DNA of 64,000 nt from Candidatus Pantoea formicae (GCF_011752625.1 NZ_VWXD01000003.1:620001-684000); one strand, 5' to 3'; shown: positions 29,201 to 39,569, numbered from the stretch's first letter. A program made the numbers and translations. Notes: generated by a model not told the origin, from the letters alone.

Positions 29201-30376
29201 ATGACTCTCGACATCTATACGCTGTTTGTTTGCGAGCTCTATGTGCTGGGGTTTTTGAGCATTATTTTGATCTTCGCGTGGGTCGGGGCGCAGTATGATC
29301 GCGTGCTGGGTTTCACCACCCTGGCGCTCGTTCTGACCTTAATGGCGGTATTTCTCAGCAGCCTGCGCAGCGCGGGTTTTCACTTTTTACCGATCGCTGT
29401 TGGCAACGTGGTGATGTTGCTGGCCTATGGTAATCTGCTTAACGCCTTCCGTATTTTTTGTAATAAACCATTGGGATTCAGTTGGATAGCCGGTGCATTG
29501 CTTTGGGCAATACTCTGCGTTTTCCCGACGTTTTATCAGGGCCAACCCAAGCGAGTGCTGGTGCTGTGCCTGCTGTGTATTATTTTCACTGGCGCGCTCA
29601 TACGGCTTTTGTGGCAGTCACGAGCCTCACTAACCGTGACGTTTTGGCCCGCGCAAATGCTCCTGTGGATTCATCTGCTGTTCCACGTGGCCCGTATATT
29701 TCTGGATGATGCCGTTGCCACGCCAGTACGCGGTTCTATTGCCGGTTCCAGCTTCTCGGTCTATGTCATTCTGGAATCGATCCTGTTTGTGATTGGCCTG
29801 ACATTTACTATTTTGGCGATGGTCAACGAACGCACACAAATCGCCCATAAACTGGCGTCTCTGCATGATCCCCTCACCAGCGTCTGGAATCGTCGTGCGC
29901 TGTTTGAACAAGCTGACCGACTCGTGATTCGTGCGGCGCGTCAAACCCAACCTTACGTTTATACGGCGGTGCTGTTCGATCTCGACCATTTTAAGAGCAT
30001 CAACGATCGCTACGGGCATCAACAAGGTGACCGCGTTCTGATTGATTTTTGCCACGTCGTACAGGCATTGTTGCCGTCTGACGGTCATTTTGCCCGTTTA
30101 GGCGGAGAGGAGTTTGCCGCGATTTTGCCCGGCGATGGCGAAGATGCGCAGCGCGTGTGCGAGCGTATTCGCCTGGCGACCCAGTTGTCGCAGCCGAATG
30201 ATGTCTGTTATACGGTGAGTATTGGTTTGGCTACCGCGAACCATCGCGACCAGACGTTCCCCATTTTGTTGGGACTGGCGGATGAAGCCTTATACCGGGC
30301 GAAGGCCAGCGGCCGCAACCGCACCGAACGTTATTTTGTGCAGCTACAGCCGTTGCAGGAAGCGGCAATCAGTTAA
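29201..30376 (+). CDS. Membrane diguanylate cyclase (GGDEF)
   Basis: 391 residues. About six to seven hydrophobic helices fill residues 1-210 as a membrane sensor. A GGDEF domain follows (HDPLTSVWNRRALFEQADR, FDLDHFKSINDRYGHQQGD). The active site is GGEEF at ~300, so cyclic-di-GMP synthesis is expected. The inhibitory I-site RxxD is not kept (LPSD precedes HFARLGGEEF), implying no product inhibition through that site. It lies between prs and ychH, where E. coli has dauA on the opposite arrangement. Convergent with ychH (stops overlap by 4 bp). Confidence 0.9.
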   Translation: MTLDIYTLFVCELYVLGFLSIILIFAWVGAQYDRVLGFTTLALVLTLMAVFLSSLRSAGFHFLPIAVGNVVMLLAYGNLLNAFRIFCNKPLGFSWIAGALLWAILCVFPTFYQGQPKRVLVLCLLCIIFTGALIRLLWQSRASLTVTFWPAQMLLWIHLLFHVARIFLDDAVATPVRGSIAGSSFSVYVILESILFVIGLTFTILAMVNERTQIAHKLASLHDPLTSVWNRRALFEQADRLVIRAARQTQPYVYTAVLFDLDHFKSINDRYGHQQGDRVLIDFCHVVQALLPSDGHFARLGGEEFAAILPGDGEDAQRVCERIRLATQLSQPNDVCYTVSIGLATANHRDQTFPILLGLADEALYRAKASGRNRTERYFVQLQPLQEAAIS

Positions 30377-30648
30377 TGTGAAGAGTGATTGCGGCGGCAG
30401 CGTTTGTCACCATAGTGGCGTAACCAGAAATAGCGGTCTTCGACTCTTTCACGTCCACTTACGCGCGCACCGACCAACCACAATAGCGCACCAATGAAGA
30501 TGCTGAACATGGCACCGTGGGCGAGAAATTGTGGCAGATGCAACGAAGGTAGCTGATTAATAATGGAATAACCGACGCCCAGCACCATCGTCAGTAAACC
30601 CAGACACATCAAGCTATTACCTACATAGCGGCAATTTTGACGTTTCAT
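30373..30648 (-). CDS. ychH: YchH family stress-response inner-membrane protein
   Basis: 91 residues with two membrane helices (LMCLGLLTMVLGVGYSII and AMFSIFIGALLWLVGARV) and the conserved DRYFWLRHYGDKRC. DUF2583 family, located next to pth as in E. coli. It is linked to stress and biofilm in E. coli. The mechanism is unknown. Confidence 0.9.
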   Translation of the reverse strand: MKRQNCRYVGNSLMCLGLLTMVLGVGYSIINQLPSLHLPQFLAHGAMFSIFIGALLWLVGARVSGRERVEDRYFWLRHYGDKRCRRNHSSH

Positions 30649-30907
30649 GATTCACCTCCATCCTTATGAAAAAAGAAAACAGCACGTATGGTTAACTTGC
30701 CATAAGTTTAGGCAATGGCTTGTGGTTAAGATGCGTGCAGGATCACACATCCTTCACAATCTCTGACATTTCTTTACTGCCAGCATCTTGATTTCGATAG
30801 AAATTGATTAGTCACGCAGAGACATCATCTGGCTGCAGCACCCTTTGTCTTCGCCGCTTGCAGGCAGTAAACTATCGCCCTTTCCGCAGCAAGACAGGAT
30901 AAACATC

Positions 30908-31495
30908 GTGAGCAGCATTAAACTGATTGTGGGGCTGGCCAATCCCGGCGCTGAGTACGCCGCTACCCGCCATAACGCGGGCGCCTGGTATGTGGATTTG
31001 CTGGCCCAAAGGCATAATCAGTCTTTAAAAGAGGAGCCGAAATTCTACGGCTACACCGCGCGCTTATCGTTGGCGGGTGAGGATGTACGCCTGCTGGTGC
31101 CCACCACTTTTATGAATCTCAGTGGCAAGGCTGTCGCAGCGATGGCTACCTTTTACCGCATCACACCGGAAGAGATTCTGGTCGCTCACGATGAGATGGA
31201 TTTGCCACCGGGCGTGGCGAAATTCAAACAAGGCGGCGGCCACGGCGGCCACAATGGCCTTAAAGACATCATCAGCAAGCTGGGAAATAACAACAATTTT
31301 CACCGCCTGCGTGTCGGCATCGGCCATCCGGGCGATCGCAATAAAGTCACCGGTTTTGTGTTGGGCAAAGCCCCGGCCAGCGAACAAAAGCTGATTGATG
31401 ATGCCGTCGATGAAGCCGTTCGTTGTACCGAGCTGTGGCTTAAAGAAGACAAAATTAAGGCGATGAATCGCCTGCATGCATTCAAGGCCAGTTAA
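30908..31495 (+). CDS. pth: Peptidyl-tRNA hydrolase
   Basis: 195 residues. It recycles peptidyl-tRNA dropped from ribosomes. [22 protein letters not shown] carries the catalytic His, and HDEMDLPPG and [13 protein letters not shown] are present. Start GTG at 30908 matches the E. coli N-terminus. Upstream in-frame codons do not. Confidence 0.96.
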   Translation: MSSIKLIVGLANPGAEYAATRHNAGAWYVDLLAQRHNQSLKEEPKFYGYTARLSLAGEDVRLLVPTTFMNLSGKAVAAMATFYRITPEEILVAHDEMDLPPGVAKFKQGGGHGGHNGLKDIISKLGNNNNFHRLRVGIGHPGDRNKVTGFVLGKAPASEQKLIDDAVDEAVRCTELWLKEDKIKAMNRLHAFKAS

Positions 31496-31606
31496 GGCCA
31501 ATTCCCGCGCCGCAGAAGGCAATTCTGTGTATAATGCGCGAAATTTTTTGAATCTGTCGGCGCTGTTAAACAGCGCTGCACACTCAGTGATAAAGGTAAT
31601 CAGACC

Positions 31607-32698
31607 ATGGGATTTAAATGCGGTATTGTGGGCCTGCCGAACGTCGGTAAATCCACCCTGTTCAACGCGCTGACCAAAGCGGGTATCGAAGCAGCCAACT
31701 TTCCGTTCTGCACCATCGAGCCAAACACCGGTGTGGTGCCAATGCCCGATCTGCGCCTCGATCAGCTGAGCGACATTGTTAAGCCGCAGCGCGTGGTCCC
31801 GACCACCATGGAGTTCGTCGATATCGCCGGTTTGGTGGAAGGCGCGTCGAAAGGTGAAGGTTTGGGCAACAAATTCCTGACCAACATCCGTGAGACCGAA
31901 GCCATCGGCCACGTGGTGCGCTGCTTTGAAAACGACAATATCATCCACGTTTCAGGCAAAGTGAATCCGGCGGAAGATATTGACGTGATCAACACCGAGC
32001 TGGCGCTGTCTGACCTTGATACCTGTGAACGCGCCATTCAGCGTTGCCAGAAGAAAGCCAAAGGCGGCGACAAAGATGCCAAAGCCGAGCTGGCTGCTCT
32101 GGAAAAATGCCTGCCGCACCTGTCAGAAGCAGGCATGTTACGTTCATTGAATCTGGACGCTGACGAGAAAGCCGCCATCCGTTATCTGAGCTTCCTGACG
32201 TTGAAACCGACCATGTATATCGCTAACGTGAGTGAAGACGGTTTCGAAAACAACCCGTACCTCGATCAGGTTCGCGCTATTGCCGAAGCTGAAGGCTCTG
32301 TTGTGGTGCCGGTATGTGCTGCGGTTGAATCTGACATCGCCGAGTTGGATGATGAAGAGCGTGACGAGTTTATGGCCGAGTTGGGTCTGGAAGAACCAGG
32401 CCTGAACCGTGTGATCCGTGCTGGTTATGCGCTGCTCAACCTGCAAACTTACTTCACCGCTGGCGTGAAAGAAGTACGTGCATGGACCATCCCAGTGGGT
32501 GCAACCGCACCGCAGGCTGCCGGTAAAATCCACACCGACTTCGAAAAAGGCTTTATCCGCGCTCAGACCATCGCATTTGATGACTTTGTGACTTACAAAG
32601 GTGAGCAAGGCGCGAAAGAAGCGGGCAAAATGCGCTCAGAAGGTAAAGAGTACATCGTGAAAGATGGCGATGTGATGAACTTCTTGTTCAACGTCTAA
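31607..32698 (+). CDS. ychF: Redox-regulated ATPase YchF (Obg family)
   Basis: 363 residues. G1 [15 protein letters not shown]3 region DIAGLVEG and a C-terminal TGS domain ([26 protein letters not shown]) are present. It prefers ATP over GTP and binds ribosomes. It follows pth as in E. coli. Confidence 0.97.
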   Translation: MGFKCGIVGLPNVGKSTLFNALTKAGIEAANFPFCTIEPNTGVVPMPDLRLDQLSDIVKPQRVVPTTMEFVDIAGLVEGASKGEGLGNKFLTNIRETEAIGHVVRCFENDNIIHVSGKVNPAEDIDVINTELALSDLDTCERAIQRCQKKAKGGDKDAKAELAALEKCLPHLSEAGMLRSLNLDADEKAAIRYLSFLTLKPTMYIANVSEDGFENNPYLDQVRAIAEAEGSVVVPVCAAVESDIAELDDEERDEFMAELGLEEPGLNRVIRAGYALLNLQTYFTAGVKEVRAWTIPVGATAPQAAGKIHTDFEKGFIRAQTIAFDDFVTYKGEQGAKEAGKMRSEGKEYIVKDGDVMNFLFNV

Positions 32699-32737
32699 AT
32701 CGCCTATTGAGGTTTTAGCTAACCTCATAACGCTTAT

Positions 32738-32766
32738 AAAAATCCACGCAAATGCGTGGATTTTTT
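32738..32766 (+). terminator. Intrinsic terminator after ychF
   Basis: AAATCCACGCA-AA-TGCGTGGATTTTTT. The A tract upstream could also serve the helicase gene from the other side. Confidence 0.92.
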
Positions 32767-32811
32767 GTTTTCAGCAGCGGATGCTAATAGTTCCGGATTT
32801 TACCCACTACA

Positions 32812-35800
32812 TTACTGCACCACATTTTCCTGCAGGATATGCTCCGTAGCCTGCATATCCCTGGCAGGCAAGTGTTTCGCCAGCGTCGAGAAATACCGCA
32901 ATGTCTGCCAGTGTGATCGATCGCCAATCACATACAGTCGTTGTTTAGCTCTGCTCACTGCCACATTAAGCAGATTTGGACGACTGGCCGCCCAGGCTCT
33001 GGCACCCGGTTTTTGTAAATTGCCCCCCAACACTAACACCACAATATTCGCCTCTTTACCCTGAGTGGTGTGCACGGTGCCCGTCTTGCGCTTGTCAAAA
33101 CCAAGCTCAGAAGCCAAAGCCCCTAATTTCACAGAACAATCTTTGAAAGGCGAAATCAGGAAAATACTCTCAGGCTGAATACGGTGGGTGTTTTGTAGAT
33201 CAAGCAGCAATGCTGTTACCGCCTCGCCCTCTTCTACGATCCAGTTTCCCTCAGAGTTTTGGCCAACCACATCAATCCAGCAACTATCCGGGAGCGACGT
33301 TGCAGTGCGCTTTTTGCCATGAACCATCAAACCATCATAGGCAATCCGATTACTGATGGTGAACATGGGATCATCACATCGGCGATGAACACGCAGCGGA
33401 CAGCCAACCCAAACAGAATCCTTATCGGGGTCCGGGAGCCAGGTCCCTAAATCCATCGATTGGTCGGCAAGAATTTGTGCAGAAACTTCACTCGGCCACC
33501 AGCATGGCGGAACATTAAAATGTCGGCCTAGTGAGGCTTCAACCACTGCGGGTATGCCACTTACCGGTTCCAGCTGTTTTGGATCGCCAACCACCACGGT
33601 TCTCGCTGCTCGCCAAATAGCCCCCGCAGCCTGCTGAGGCAGGGCTTGCCCGGCTTCATCGATAAGCAACCAGCCAATGGCTTCCTGACCGATGTGCTTA
33701 AACATGCGCGGGATAGAAGCAAATGTGGTGGAAATCACCGGGACAATCAGAGAAAGGGAATCCAGTGCTAATGCCGCTTGTGCTGCGGGCAAAGGTTTAC
33801 CCTTCAGCCAATCACTTGCGAGATTAATGTTACTGATCATCTCATTTGAGTGATTTTCGATAAAAGATCGTTGTACATCCAGAGCAGCCAGAAACAGGGA
33901 TTCTCTGGCTTTACGCCACTCTTCCACAGCCCAGGGCGCAGACTTTTCTCTGACGCTCTCAGATGCATCAGGCTCCGGCCAAAAAGCCCCAATGCTTGAT
34001 ATGGCTTGTTCACGCATCTGTTCCGCTGCGTTAAGCTGCTGTTGATTTGCCATGAGCGCCTCTTCAGCCCCTTGCAGCTCTTTCCTCAATGCTGCCACTT
34101 TCTTAGCGGCGTCAGACTGCCTGGTCTTTATTGCCTTGAGATGCTTCTGCTGTGACGCAATTTCGTCTCTGGTTGCATCACTTTCATCCGTTAACCGTCG
34201 ATATCTGTCCCACCATTCACGAGGTGATCGGCCAAGCGTGACAATCGCCAGCAACAGTCCCGGCTTGTTTGATTGGTGCTGTTGCAAACGTTTTTCGGCT
34301 GCGTCGAGTTGAGCCAACAACAGGGCACACTGGCTCTCGTGCTGTGAGACATCGGTATCAAAGGTTGAGAATGTCTGGCTGCTGCGCAACAACTCATCAT
34401 TGACCAACGCGCGTACCTGCGTTGCATCACGCACTTTGTCCTTTAGCGAACTTATCTGTTCATCCAGCATTGAGTCGCGAATCAATTGCTGACGTTGCGC
34501 GTTTTCATGCTGTTGTGCCATTTTAAACCGTGAAACTGCGTCATCCCACTGCATATCAGGCTGGCGCAAACCCTCAGAGATCAGTTTGAGATGATATAAC
34601 AGCCCCTCTCCGCGTTTAGGGGAGAAAGTGGCCGGTCTCAATGCCACATGCTCTTTTTTTTCCTCGGGCTTGCGCCACCAGAAAATATTCAAAAATCCTT
34701 CCCGGTTCTCTTTATTTCCCAGCCTTGCGGCCAAAAGCCCCCAGCCCGGTTTATCTGTCAGCTCGGAAACCAGATCGGCAAAGTAATGACTCTGTTTAAG
34801 CACCGATTGCGGTACCGCCTTTTCTCCCGGAAGTTCAAGAGAGATATTTTCCACCGCGCCATTGTTAGCCGAAGCGACCACAATTGCCGAGCCTTGTATG
34901 GCGTCATGAAGCGGGTAATAGGGTATCCAGGTATCTCCGAGTTTGATTTTATTTTTAGCGGAAAAAATATCATCCGTCAGAGCAATCAGTTTTTCTGCCC
35001 GAGATGTCACCACCGCAGCGACCACATCGCGAAGCAGGGTGGTTTTCCCTGTACCCGGTGGTCCATTCACCGCAAAAATCCCCGCCTGATGCGCATTTCG
35101 CTGCCAGATTTCATTAACTGCTAACTGCTGACTAAAAGCTAAGGGATATTCGGATGGCCAGCCACCTTTGGGCACCTGAGTTGGCAGCAGTTGCTGGAAA
35201 GCCATATCCAGGCCCTTGGGTGAGCGAATATCAGTGCGCTGCCGTTCGGGTTGCGCAATAGCCATCATATATTCCGCAAATCCCGGCCCATATTTTTCAT
35301 CTTGCCAGGCTGCACTGAGATGACCTAATTCCTGAATGAAAAAACTGTTGAGCAAATCATCCGCGACGGCGGCTATGGGTTTGTCCTTGGCATTTTTATC
35401 GGAAGTGCTCTTCTCAACGCCCTTCTCTTGCTCTGGCGCTTTGACCTGCGTGCATTTAATCAGGGCAACAACCTTTGGCGACAGTGTTTCACGGGGAAAA
35501 TAGGTTTTCTCCAGCACGATTTCTGCCAGCTGTATTATCCAGTCCAGATCTGCTCTGACATTCTCTGCCTTCATACGGATGGCTTCGTCTGCAATCCATT
35601 GCATCAGGTACTGACTTAAACGATCAAAGTCAGAAAAGCCACTGTCGATAAATGGGATGGTGTCGCTGGGCACTGCTAAGTCGGAGAGATCGGCACTCAG
35701 GCTATGCGTTAAAGCCACTACACCCTGTTGATGCTGAAGAATGTTACCGGCAGACCACACAGACAGTGACAGCGCAAAGGATTCGAATTGGGGTATCCCT

Positions 35801-36162
35801 TGTTCATTGAAACTAATGTCAAACAGGCGGCTTTGTGCGTTTGCCTGCTCAGTAAACACCGCTTCATGAGATCCAATTTTGTTTTCAAGCAGCCCAGCAA
35901 GCTGCGACATCTCATACACACCGCATTGTGCGGTGTAGCGCCATAGTTTGCTGGCTGCTATAGGCTTGCGAATATGTTTAGGATCGTTCCAGGGTAAGCG
36001 CGAGCCAAAAGCCATCTTATAAGACGGGGCTTTTCTGTCGTTGGGATTATCCTTATCGAGTTTCTGTGGTGTTAGCGCCTCGATAGCTCTCCAGAAAGGA
36101 AATACCTGTTGAACCTGCGTCTGTTGTTGAGTCACCTTAACCTCATAGGTAATCGGCTGCAC
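32812..36162 (-). CDS. Large SF1 (Upf1-like) helicase with coiled-coil insertion
   Basis: 1116 residues. Walker A NGPPGTGKTTLLRD lies near 370, motif II LLIDEAGQ near 835, motif III VVVGDPKQLEPV near 862, motif V VHTTQGKEANIVVLVLGG near 1036 and motif VI NVAVSRAKQRLYVIGD near 1070. This is the COG1112 superfamily I class of DNA/RNA helicases. Residues ~560-730 are rich in Q/E/K/A and look like a long coiled coil splitting the first RecA domain. The N-terminal 360 residues are unassigned. There is no nuclease, kinase or PLD partner next to it. It sits alone between ychF and a LysE exporter, a position suggesting acquired DNA. A defence or repair role is possible but unproven. Confidence 0.85.
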   Translation of the reverse strand: MQPITYEVKVTQQQTQVQQVFPFWRAIEALTPQKLDKDNPNDRKAPSYKMAFGSRLPWNDPKHIRKPIAASKLWRYTAQCGVYEMSQLAGLLENKIGSHEAVFTEQANAQSRLFDISFNEQGIPQFESFALSLSVWSAGNILQHQQGVVALTHSLSADLSDLAVPSDTIPFIDSGFSDFDRLSQYLMQWIADEAIRMKAENVRADLDWIIQLAEIVLEKTYFPRETLSPKVVALIKCTQVKAPEQEKGVEKSTSDKNAKDKPIAAVADDLLNSFFIQELGHLSAAWQDEKYGPGFAEYMMAIAQPERQRTDIRSPKGLDMAFQQLLPTQVPKGGWPSEYPLAFSQQLAVNEIWQRNAHQAGIFAVNGPPGTGKTTLLRDVVAAVVTSRAEKLIALTDDIFSAKNKIKLGDTWIPYYPLHDAIQGSAIVVASANNGAVENISLELPGEKAVPQSVLKQSHYFADLVSELTDKPGWGLLAARLGNKENREGFLNIFWWRKPEEKKEHVALRPATFSPKRGEGLLYHLKLISEGLRQPDMQWDDAVSRFKMAQQHENAQRQQLIRDSMLDEQISSLKDKVRDATQVRALVNDELLRSSQTFSTFDTDVSQHESQCALLLAQLDAAEKRLQQHQSNKPGLLLAIVTLGRSPREWWDRYRRLTDESDATRDEIASQQKHLKAIKTRQSDAAKKVAALRKELQGAEEALMANQQQLNAAEQMREQAISSIGAFWPEPDASESVREKSAPWAVEEWRKARESLFLAALDVQRSFIENHSNEMISNINLASDWLKGKPLPAAQAALALDSLSLIVPVISTTFASIPRMFKHIGQEAIGWLLIDEAGQALPQQAAGAIWRAARTVVVGDPKQLEPVSGIPAVVEASLGRHFNVPPCWWPSEVSAQILADQSMDLGTWLPDPDKDSVWVGCPLRVHRRCDDPMFTISNRIAYDGLMVHGKKRTATSLPDSCWIDVVGQNSEGNWIVEEGEAVTALLLDLQNTHRIQPESIFLISPFKDCSVKLGALASELGFDKRKTGTVHTTQGKEANIVVLVLGGNLQKPGARAWAASRPNLLNVAVSRAKQRLYVIGDRSHWQTLRYFSTLAKHLPARDMQATEHILQENVVQ

Positions 36163-36543
36163 TATAGAAGCCGGTCAGCCTGAAAAACAGCAGAAGCGCG
36201 GCTTAACTTTCCGTAGAACCTCGTTTGAGATACAAATTCTGCTGTGCCTGGAGAGTAAGATGCTAACTAAATGTGAAAATATTTCAATAGTTCAATTAGA
36301 TAATCGCACCGCATGCTGCTACATCGCTATCTGGTTAGCTGTGAACGGGTGAGGATAAAAACCTGTTAGTCTAATTTTCGCTCAATATAGGTTAAATTAA
36401 ATTAATCAGACAGGAGGGGGTGAATACGAACAATGTGGTACAGAAGGAGAAGATTCTACTGCGGTCAGGCGCTGTGGTCTCATACTCTGAGCCCTTGGTA
36501 GAGGCGGCCTTTGGACGTAGCTGAACGGCGTGCAGGCACAGCT
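36163..36543. other. Intergenic region upstream of the helicase
   Basis: 381 bp, AT-rich in the middle. It should hold the helicase promoter (leftward). On the plus strand AGGAGGGGG at 36412-36420 precedes two tiny frames: GTG 36420 (34 codons, too close to the ribosome site) and ATG 36433 (22 codons, starting MWYRRRRFYCG). Neither can be supported as a gene from this sequence. Confidence 0.5.
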
Positions 36544-37206
36544 TCAAGAACGCGCTTTTATTGCTGTCCCCGCACTACCACCCACCAGCAACAGCCGTGC
36601 ACCCAACAGAATCATTACCAGACCAGTGAATCTCTCCTGCCAAATCAGCACCGCTGGATGGCGCGCCATCCACTGCCCGATCGACCCAGCCGCGATAGCG
36701 ACAGCACCCAGTGAAATCACGCCTGCCAGCTTTTGAATCGTGCCCAAAATCAGCAGTTGTAGCCAGATCGGCCCCTGGGCGGGATTCACAAACTGCGGCA
36801 GAAAAGCGAACATAAACAGTAACGACTTAGGATTGGTCAGACTGTTAATCGCTCCATCCTTAACGGCTTGCCAGTCAGAAATGGAGGATTTACTCTGCGC
36901 TCGTGTCGAGGCAGTTGCGCTGGAACGCAGCATTTTGATGCCCAACCAGATGAGATAAGCTGCACCGGCCCAACGCAAAAAATCCAATCCCAACGGCCAA
37001 GAGTGAATCAGTGCCGCCAGACCCAACACCAGCATGCCAACCTGAATAATCCCCGCCACAAACACCATACCCGACATGGTATAGAGTGCTGTTCTGCGGC
37101 CCTGCCCTAAACCTCGCGCCATCACCATCATCATGTCCGGGCCGGGTGAAAGTTCCAGCAGCGCTAACGCGAAAAGAAATGTGGCGAACGTCTCAGGAGT
37201 CGGCAT
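36544..37206 (-). CDS. LysE/RhtB family amino-acid exporter
   Basis: 220 residues, about six membrane helices. ELSPGPDMMMVMARGLGQGRRTAL and AGAAYLIWLGIKMLRS followed by a cytoplasmic loop and GAINSLTNPKSLLFMFAFLPQFV define the LysE/RhtB family. The substrate (homoserine, threonine, leucine or other) cannot be told. Confidence 0.9.
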   Translation of the reverse strand: MPTPETFATFLFALALLELSPGPDMMMVMARGLGQGRRTALYTMSGMVFVAGIIQVGMLVLGLAALIHSWPLGLDFLRWAGAAYLIWLGIKMLRSSATASTRAQSKSSISDWQAVKDGAINSLTNPKSLLFMFAFLPQFVNPAQGPIWLQLLILGTIQKLAGVISLGAVAIAAGSIGQWMARHPAVLIWQERFTGLVMILLGARLLLVGGSAGTAIKARS

Positions 37207-37268
37207 ACGTAACCTGTCGAAAATAGGTGAAATCGAGCTGCCAGACTATAGCAAAAGTATCGGCCCCT

Positions 37269-38108
37269 TTACTGCGCGATATGTACGCGCTTTTTAATAT
37301 CCTTCAGGAACAACGTAATGGTAAAGGTCATCATCACCAGCAGCGACCATGCGCCCCATTTACCCACATGCACTGTTGCCCAGGCTCCAATCTGATTGGG
37401 ATACTGCCATACGCCAAAGAAGGTGCCCATGTTCTCTGCCAACCAGATAAAGAAGCCAATCAGGACAAACGCCACCAGCAGCGGCATACGAAATGGCCTG
37501 TCATAAGGGGTAAATATCACTTCAGAGCGCGCATAGAGACCCAGAGCGACTGCTGCGATATACCAGCGATAGTCGCCGATAAAATGGTGGGTAAAGAAGT
37601 TGGCATACAGCGCTAACGACAGCAGCACGGCAAAAATGATCGGTGGATGATGACGGATTTTAAGATCCATTAAACGCCAGCACTGAATGATGTAACTGCC
37701 GACGGCGGCATACATAAACCCACTGAATAGCGGAACGCCACCGACCTTACTCCATGCAGCCTCCGGGTAGTGCCAGGATCCAATCGTCGATGAGGTTTTG
37801 AACAGTTCAAGCCCAAACCCGAGCACATGAAACAGCGTGATGGCTTTAAGCTCATCCCAACTTTCCAACCGGGTCGCCACCATGATGAACTGGATAGCCA
37901 ATGCAATAATAAGCAGCAGGTCATAGCGTGCGATACCGAATAGACCGGTGCGTGGTACGCAAAAGATCGAGAGAAAAAACAGACCGGCGAAAAGACAGGC
38001 ACGCGCTTCTTTGATGCCAAACCACAGAAACTCGATGCCAAAACGTTGATAACCCTGTTTGCACAGGGCTGGGGGATGCATGAGAAATGCATCAAAACGG
38101 TTATTCAC
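37269..38108 (-). CDS. DUF817 family membrane protein
   Basis: 279 residues, about eight hydrophobic helices. FLWFGIKEARACLFAGLFF near the start, HVLGFGLELFKTSSTIGSW in the middle and WLAENMGTFFGVWQYP late are conserved features of DUF817 (YoaT-like) proteins. Function unknown. Separate from the LysE gene by 62 bp on the same strand. Confidence 0.82.
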   Translation of the reverse strand: MNNRFDAFLMHPPALCKQGYQRFGIEFLWFGIKEARACLFAGLFFLSIFCVPRTGLFGIARYDLLLIIALAIQFIMVATRLESWDELKAITLFHVLGFGLELFKTSSTIGSWHYPEAAWSKVGGVPLFSGFMYAAVGSYIIQCWRLMDLKIRHHPPIIFAVLLSLALYANFFTHHFIGDYRWYIAAVALGLYARSEVIFTPYDRPFRMPLLVAFVLIGFFIWLAENMGTFFGVWQYPNQIGAWATVHVGKWGAWSLLVMMTFTITLFLKDIKKRVHIAQ

Positions 38109-38151
38109 TTTTCACTCCATGAAAACAACGATCCTCGCACTGAGCATAACA

Positions 38152-38179
38152 AAAACCCACAACGCATCGTGTGGGTTTT
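38152..38179 (-). terminator. Terminator of the ABC-monooxygenase operon
   Basis: AAAACCCAC and GTGGGTTTT arms around a 10-base loop. Read leftward it ends in a T run just past the LLM gene. Confidence 0.88.
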
Positions 38180-38189
38180 CAGCGAGAAT

Positions 38190-39569
38190 TTACTTCAGGC
38201 GTAATCTCCTTTGTGGATGCGAGTCCGGCAAGCGACTTTCTTTGCCAAAAATTTTCTCGCGCAGCGTGCCTTGCTGATAGGATTTCTGCGCCAGGCCTCG
38301 CTTCTGCAACACCGGCACGACGTGCTCGACCCACTCATCCCACCAGCCCAACGTCGTCACCGGGACCACGTTAAACCCATCGACGCCCGCATCAGCGAAC
38401 TGCTGCACCCTGTCAGCGATCTGCTCAGGAGTACCGGCAAAACGGCCTGGCAGTAACGCATGTTTAATCAGGTATTCGCGCCACGTCAACACACGCCCTT
38501 GACCATAATCCGCATCCACGGCGATACGGAATTTGGAACGCATATGTTGACTGAATTCCTCGCGGCGACTCAGTTCTGTCAGTGGTGTATCGGGATCGAT
38601 ATTGGCAAGGTCAATACCCGAACCCCCACTGTAAAAGCCCTGCAATGCATTGATATCGATGTTATCGAACAGATATTGCTGCTTACGTTTTGCCTCTTCT
38701 TCTGTTGAACCAATCACCGTAGAGAGCATGACCAACTTTTTCAGGTCTTCCGGCTGACGTCCATAATCCACCACATCCCGATTCAAAATTTCGATATCTT
38801 TGCGCGCCGTTTCCGGTGTCTGTGAGGGCAAGAACGTCACTTCCGCATTGCGGGCGGCAAAGTGACGACCCGCCTCCGAATTTCCGGCCTGGAAGAATAC
38901 CGGACTGCGCTGCGGCGAAGGCTCCACAATATGCGGTCCTTCAACACGATAGCGTTTACCGACGTGGTTAATTTTGTGGATCTTGTCGGGATCGAAAAAG
39001 CGATTAGTCGCAGGATCGTGCAGTACCGCGCCCTCTTCCCAGGATAGCTCCCACAGCTTGTAGGCGACATCCAGATACTCCTGTGCCCATTCGTAGCGAT
39101 CATCATGAGGCACGATTTCGTCGAAGCCATAATTACGAAAGCCATTCGAGAGATAGGAGGTCACAATGTTCCATCCAATACGCCCGCGCGTGAACTCATC
39201 CAGTGAAGATATCTGGCGAGCAAACGAGAAAGGATGCGATTGGATCACATTGCTGGTGACCACCAGCCCCAAATGCTCCGTCACCAAGCCCAACGCGGAA
39301 AGGATGGTGATAGGATCAGGCTCAGGAAATTGCGTCCCGGCCCGAATCGTGGTTTTGCCATCGCCATATTCAATGTCGTAAACCCCCACGACATCGGCAA
39401 TAAACAACGTATCAAACAAGCCCTTTTCCAGGGTTTTCACCGTGTTGACGTAAGCATCAAGCTGGTTGTATCCATACTGAACCTGACCTTCAGGAGTCCG
39501 CCAGTAGCCATGGCTGTGATGGTTAGGCGTCAAATGCAAAAAACCGTTATAAATCAGTTCACGTGACAT
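38190..39569 (-). CDS. LLM-class flavin-dependent monooxygenase (NtaA/SnaA/DszA family)
   Basis: 459 residues of the bacterial luciferase-like superfamily, two-component FMNH2 type. Features: GLFDTLFIADV, SALGLVTEHLGLVVTSNVI, SLDEFTRGRIGWNIVTSYL, VFFQAGNSEAGRHFAARNAEVTF and a C-terminal GTPEQIADRVQQFADAGVDGFNV. Such enzymes oxidise organosulfur compounds, nitrilotriacetate or similar xenobiotics and need a separate flavin reductase, which is not in the window. Last gene of the ABC operon, 17 bp after the ATPase gene, so it probably acts on the imported substrate. Confidence 0.9.
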   Translation of the reverse strand: MSRELIYNGFLHLTPNHHSHGYWRTPEGQVQYGYNQLDAYVNTVKTLEKGLFDTLFIADVVGVYDIEYGDGKTTIRAGTQFPEPDPITILSALGLVTEHLGLVVTSNVIQSHPFSFARQISSLDEFTRGRIGWNIVTSYLSNGFRNYGFDEIVPHDDRYEWAQEYLDVAYKLWELSWEEGAVLHDPATNRFFDPDKIHKINHVGKRYRVEGPHIVEPSPQRSPVFFQAGNSEAGRHFAARNAEVTFLPSQTPETARKDIEILNRDVVDYGRQPEDLKKLVMLSTVIGSTEEEAKRKQQYLFDNIDINALQGFYSGGSGIDLANIDPDTPLTELSRREEFSQHMRSKFRIAVDADYGQGRVLTWREYLIKHALLPGRFAGTPEQIADRVQQFADAGVDGFNVVPVTTLGWWDEWVEHVVPVLQKRGLAQKSYQQGTLREKIFGKESRLPDSHPQRRLRLK

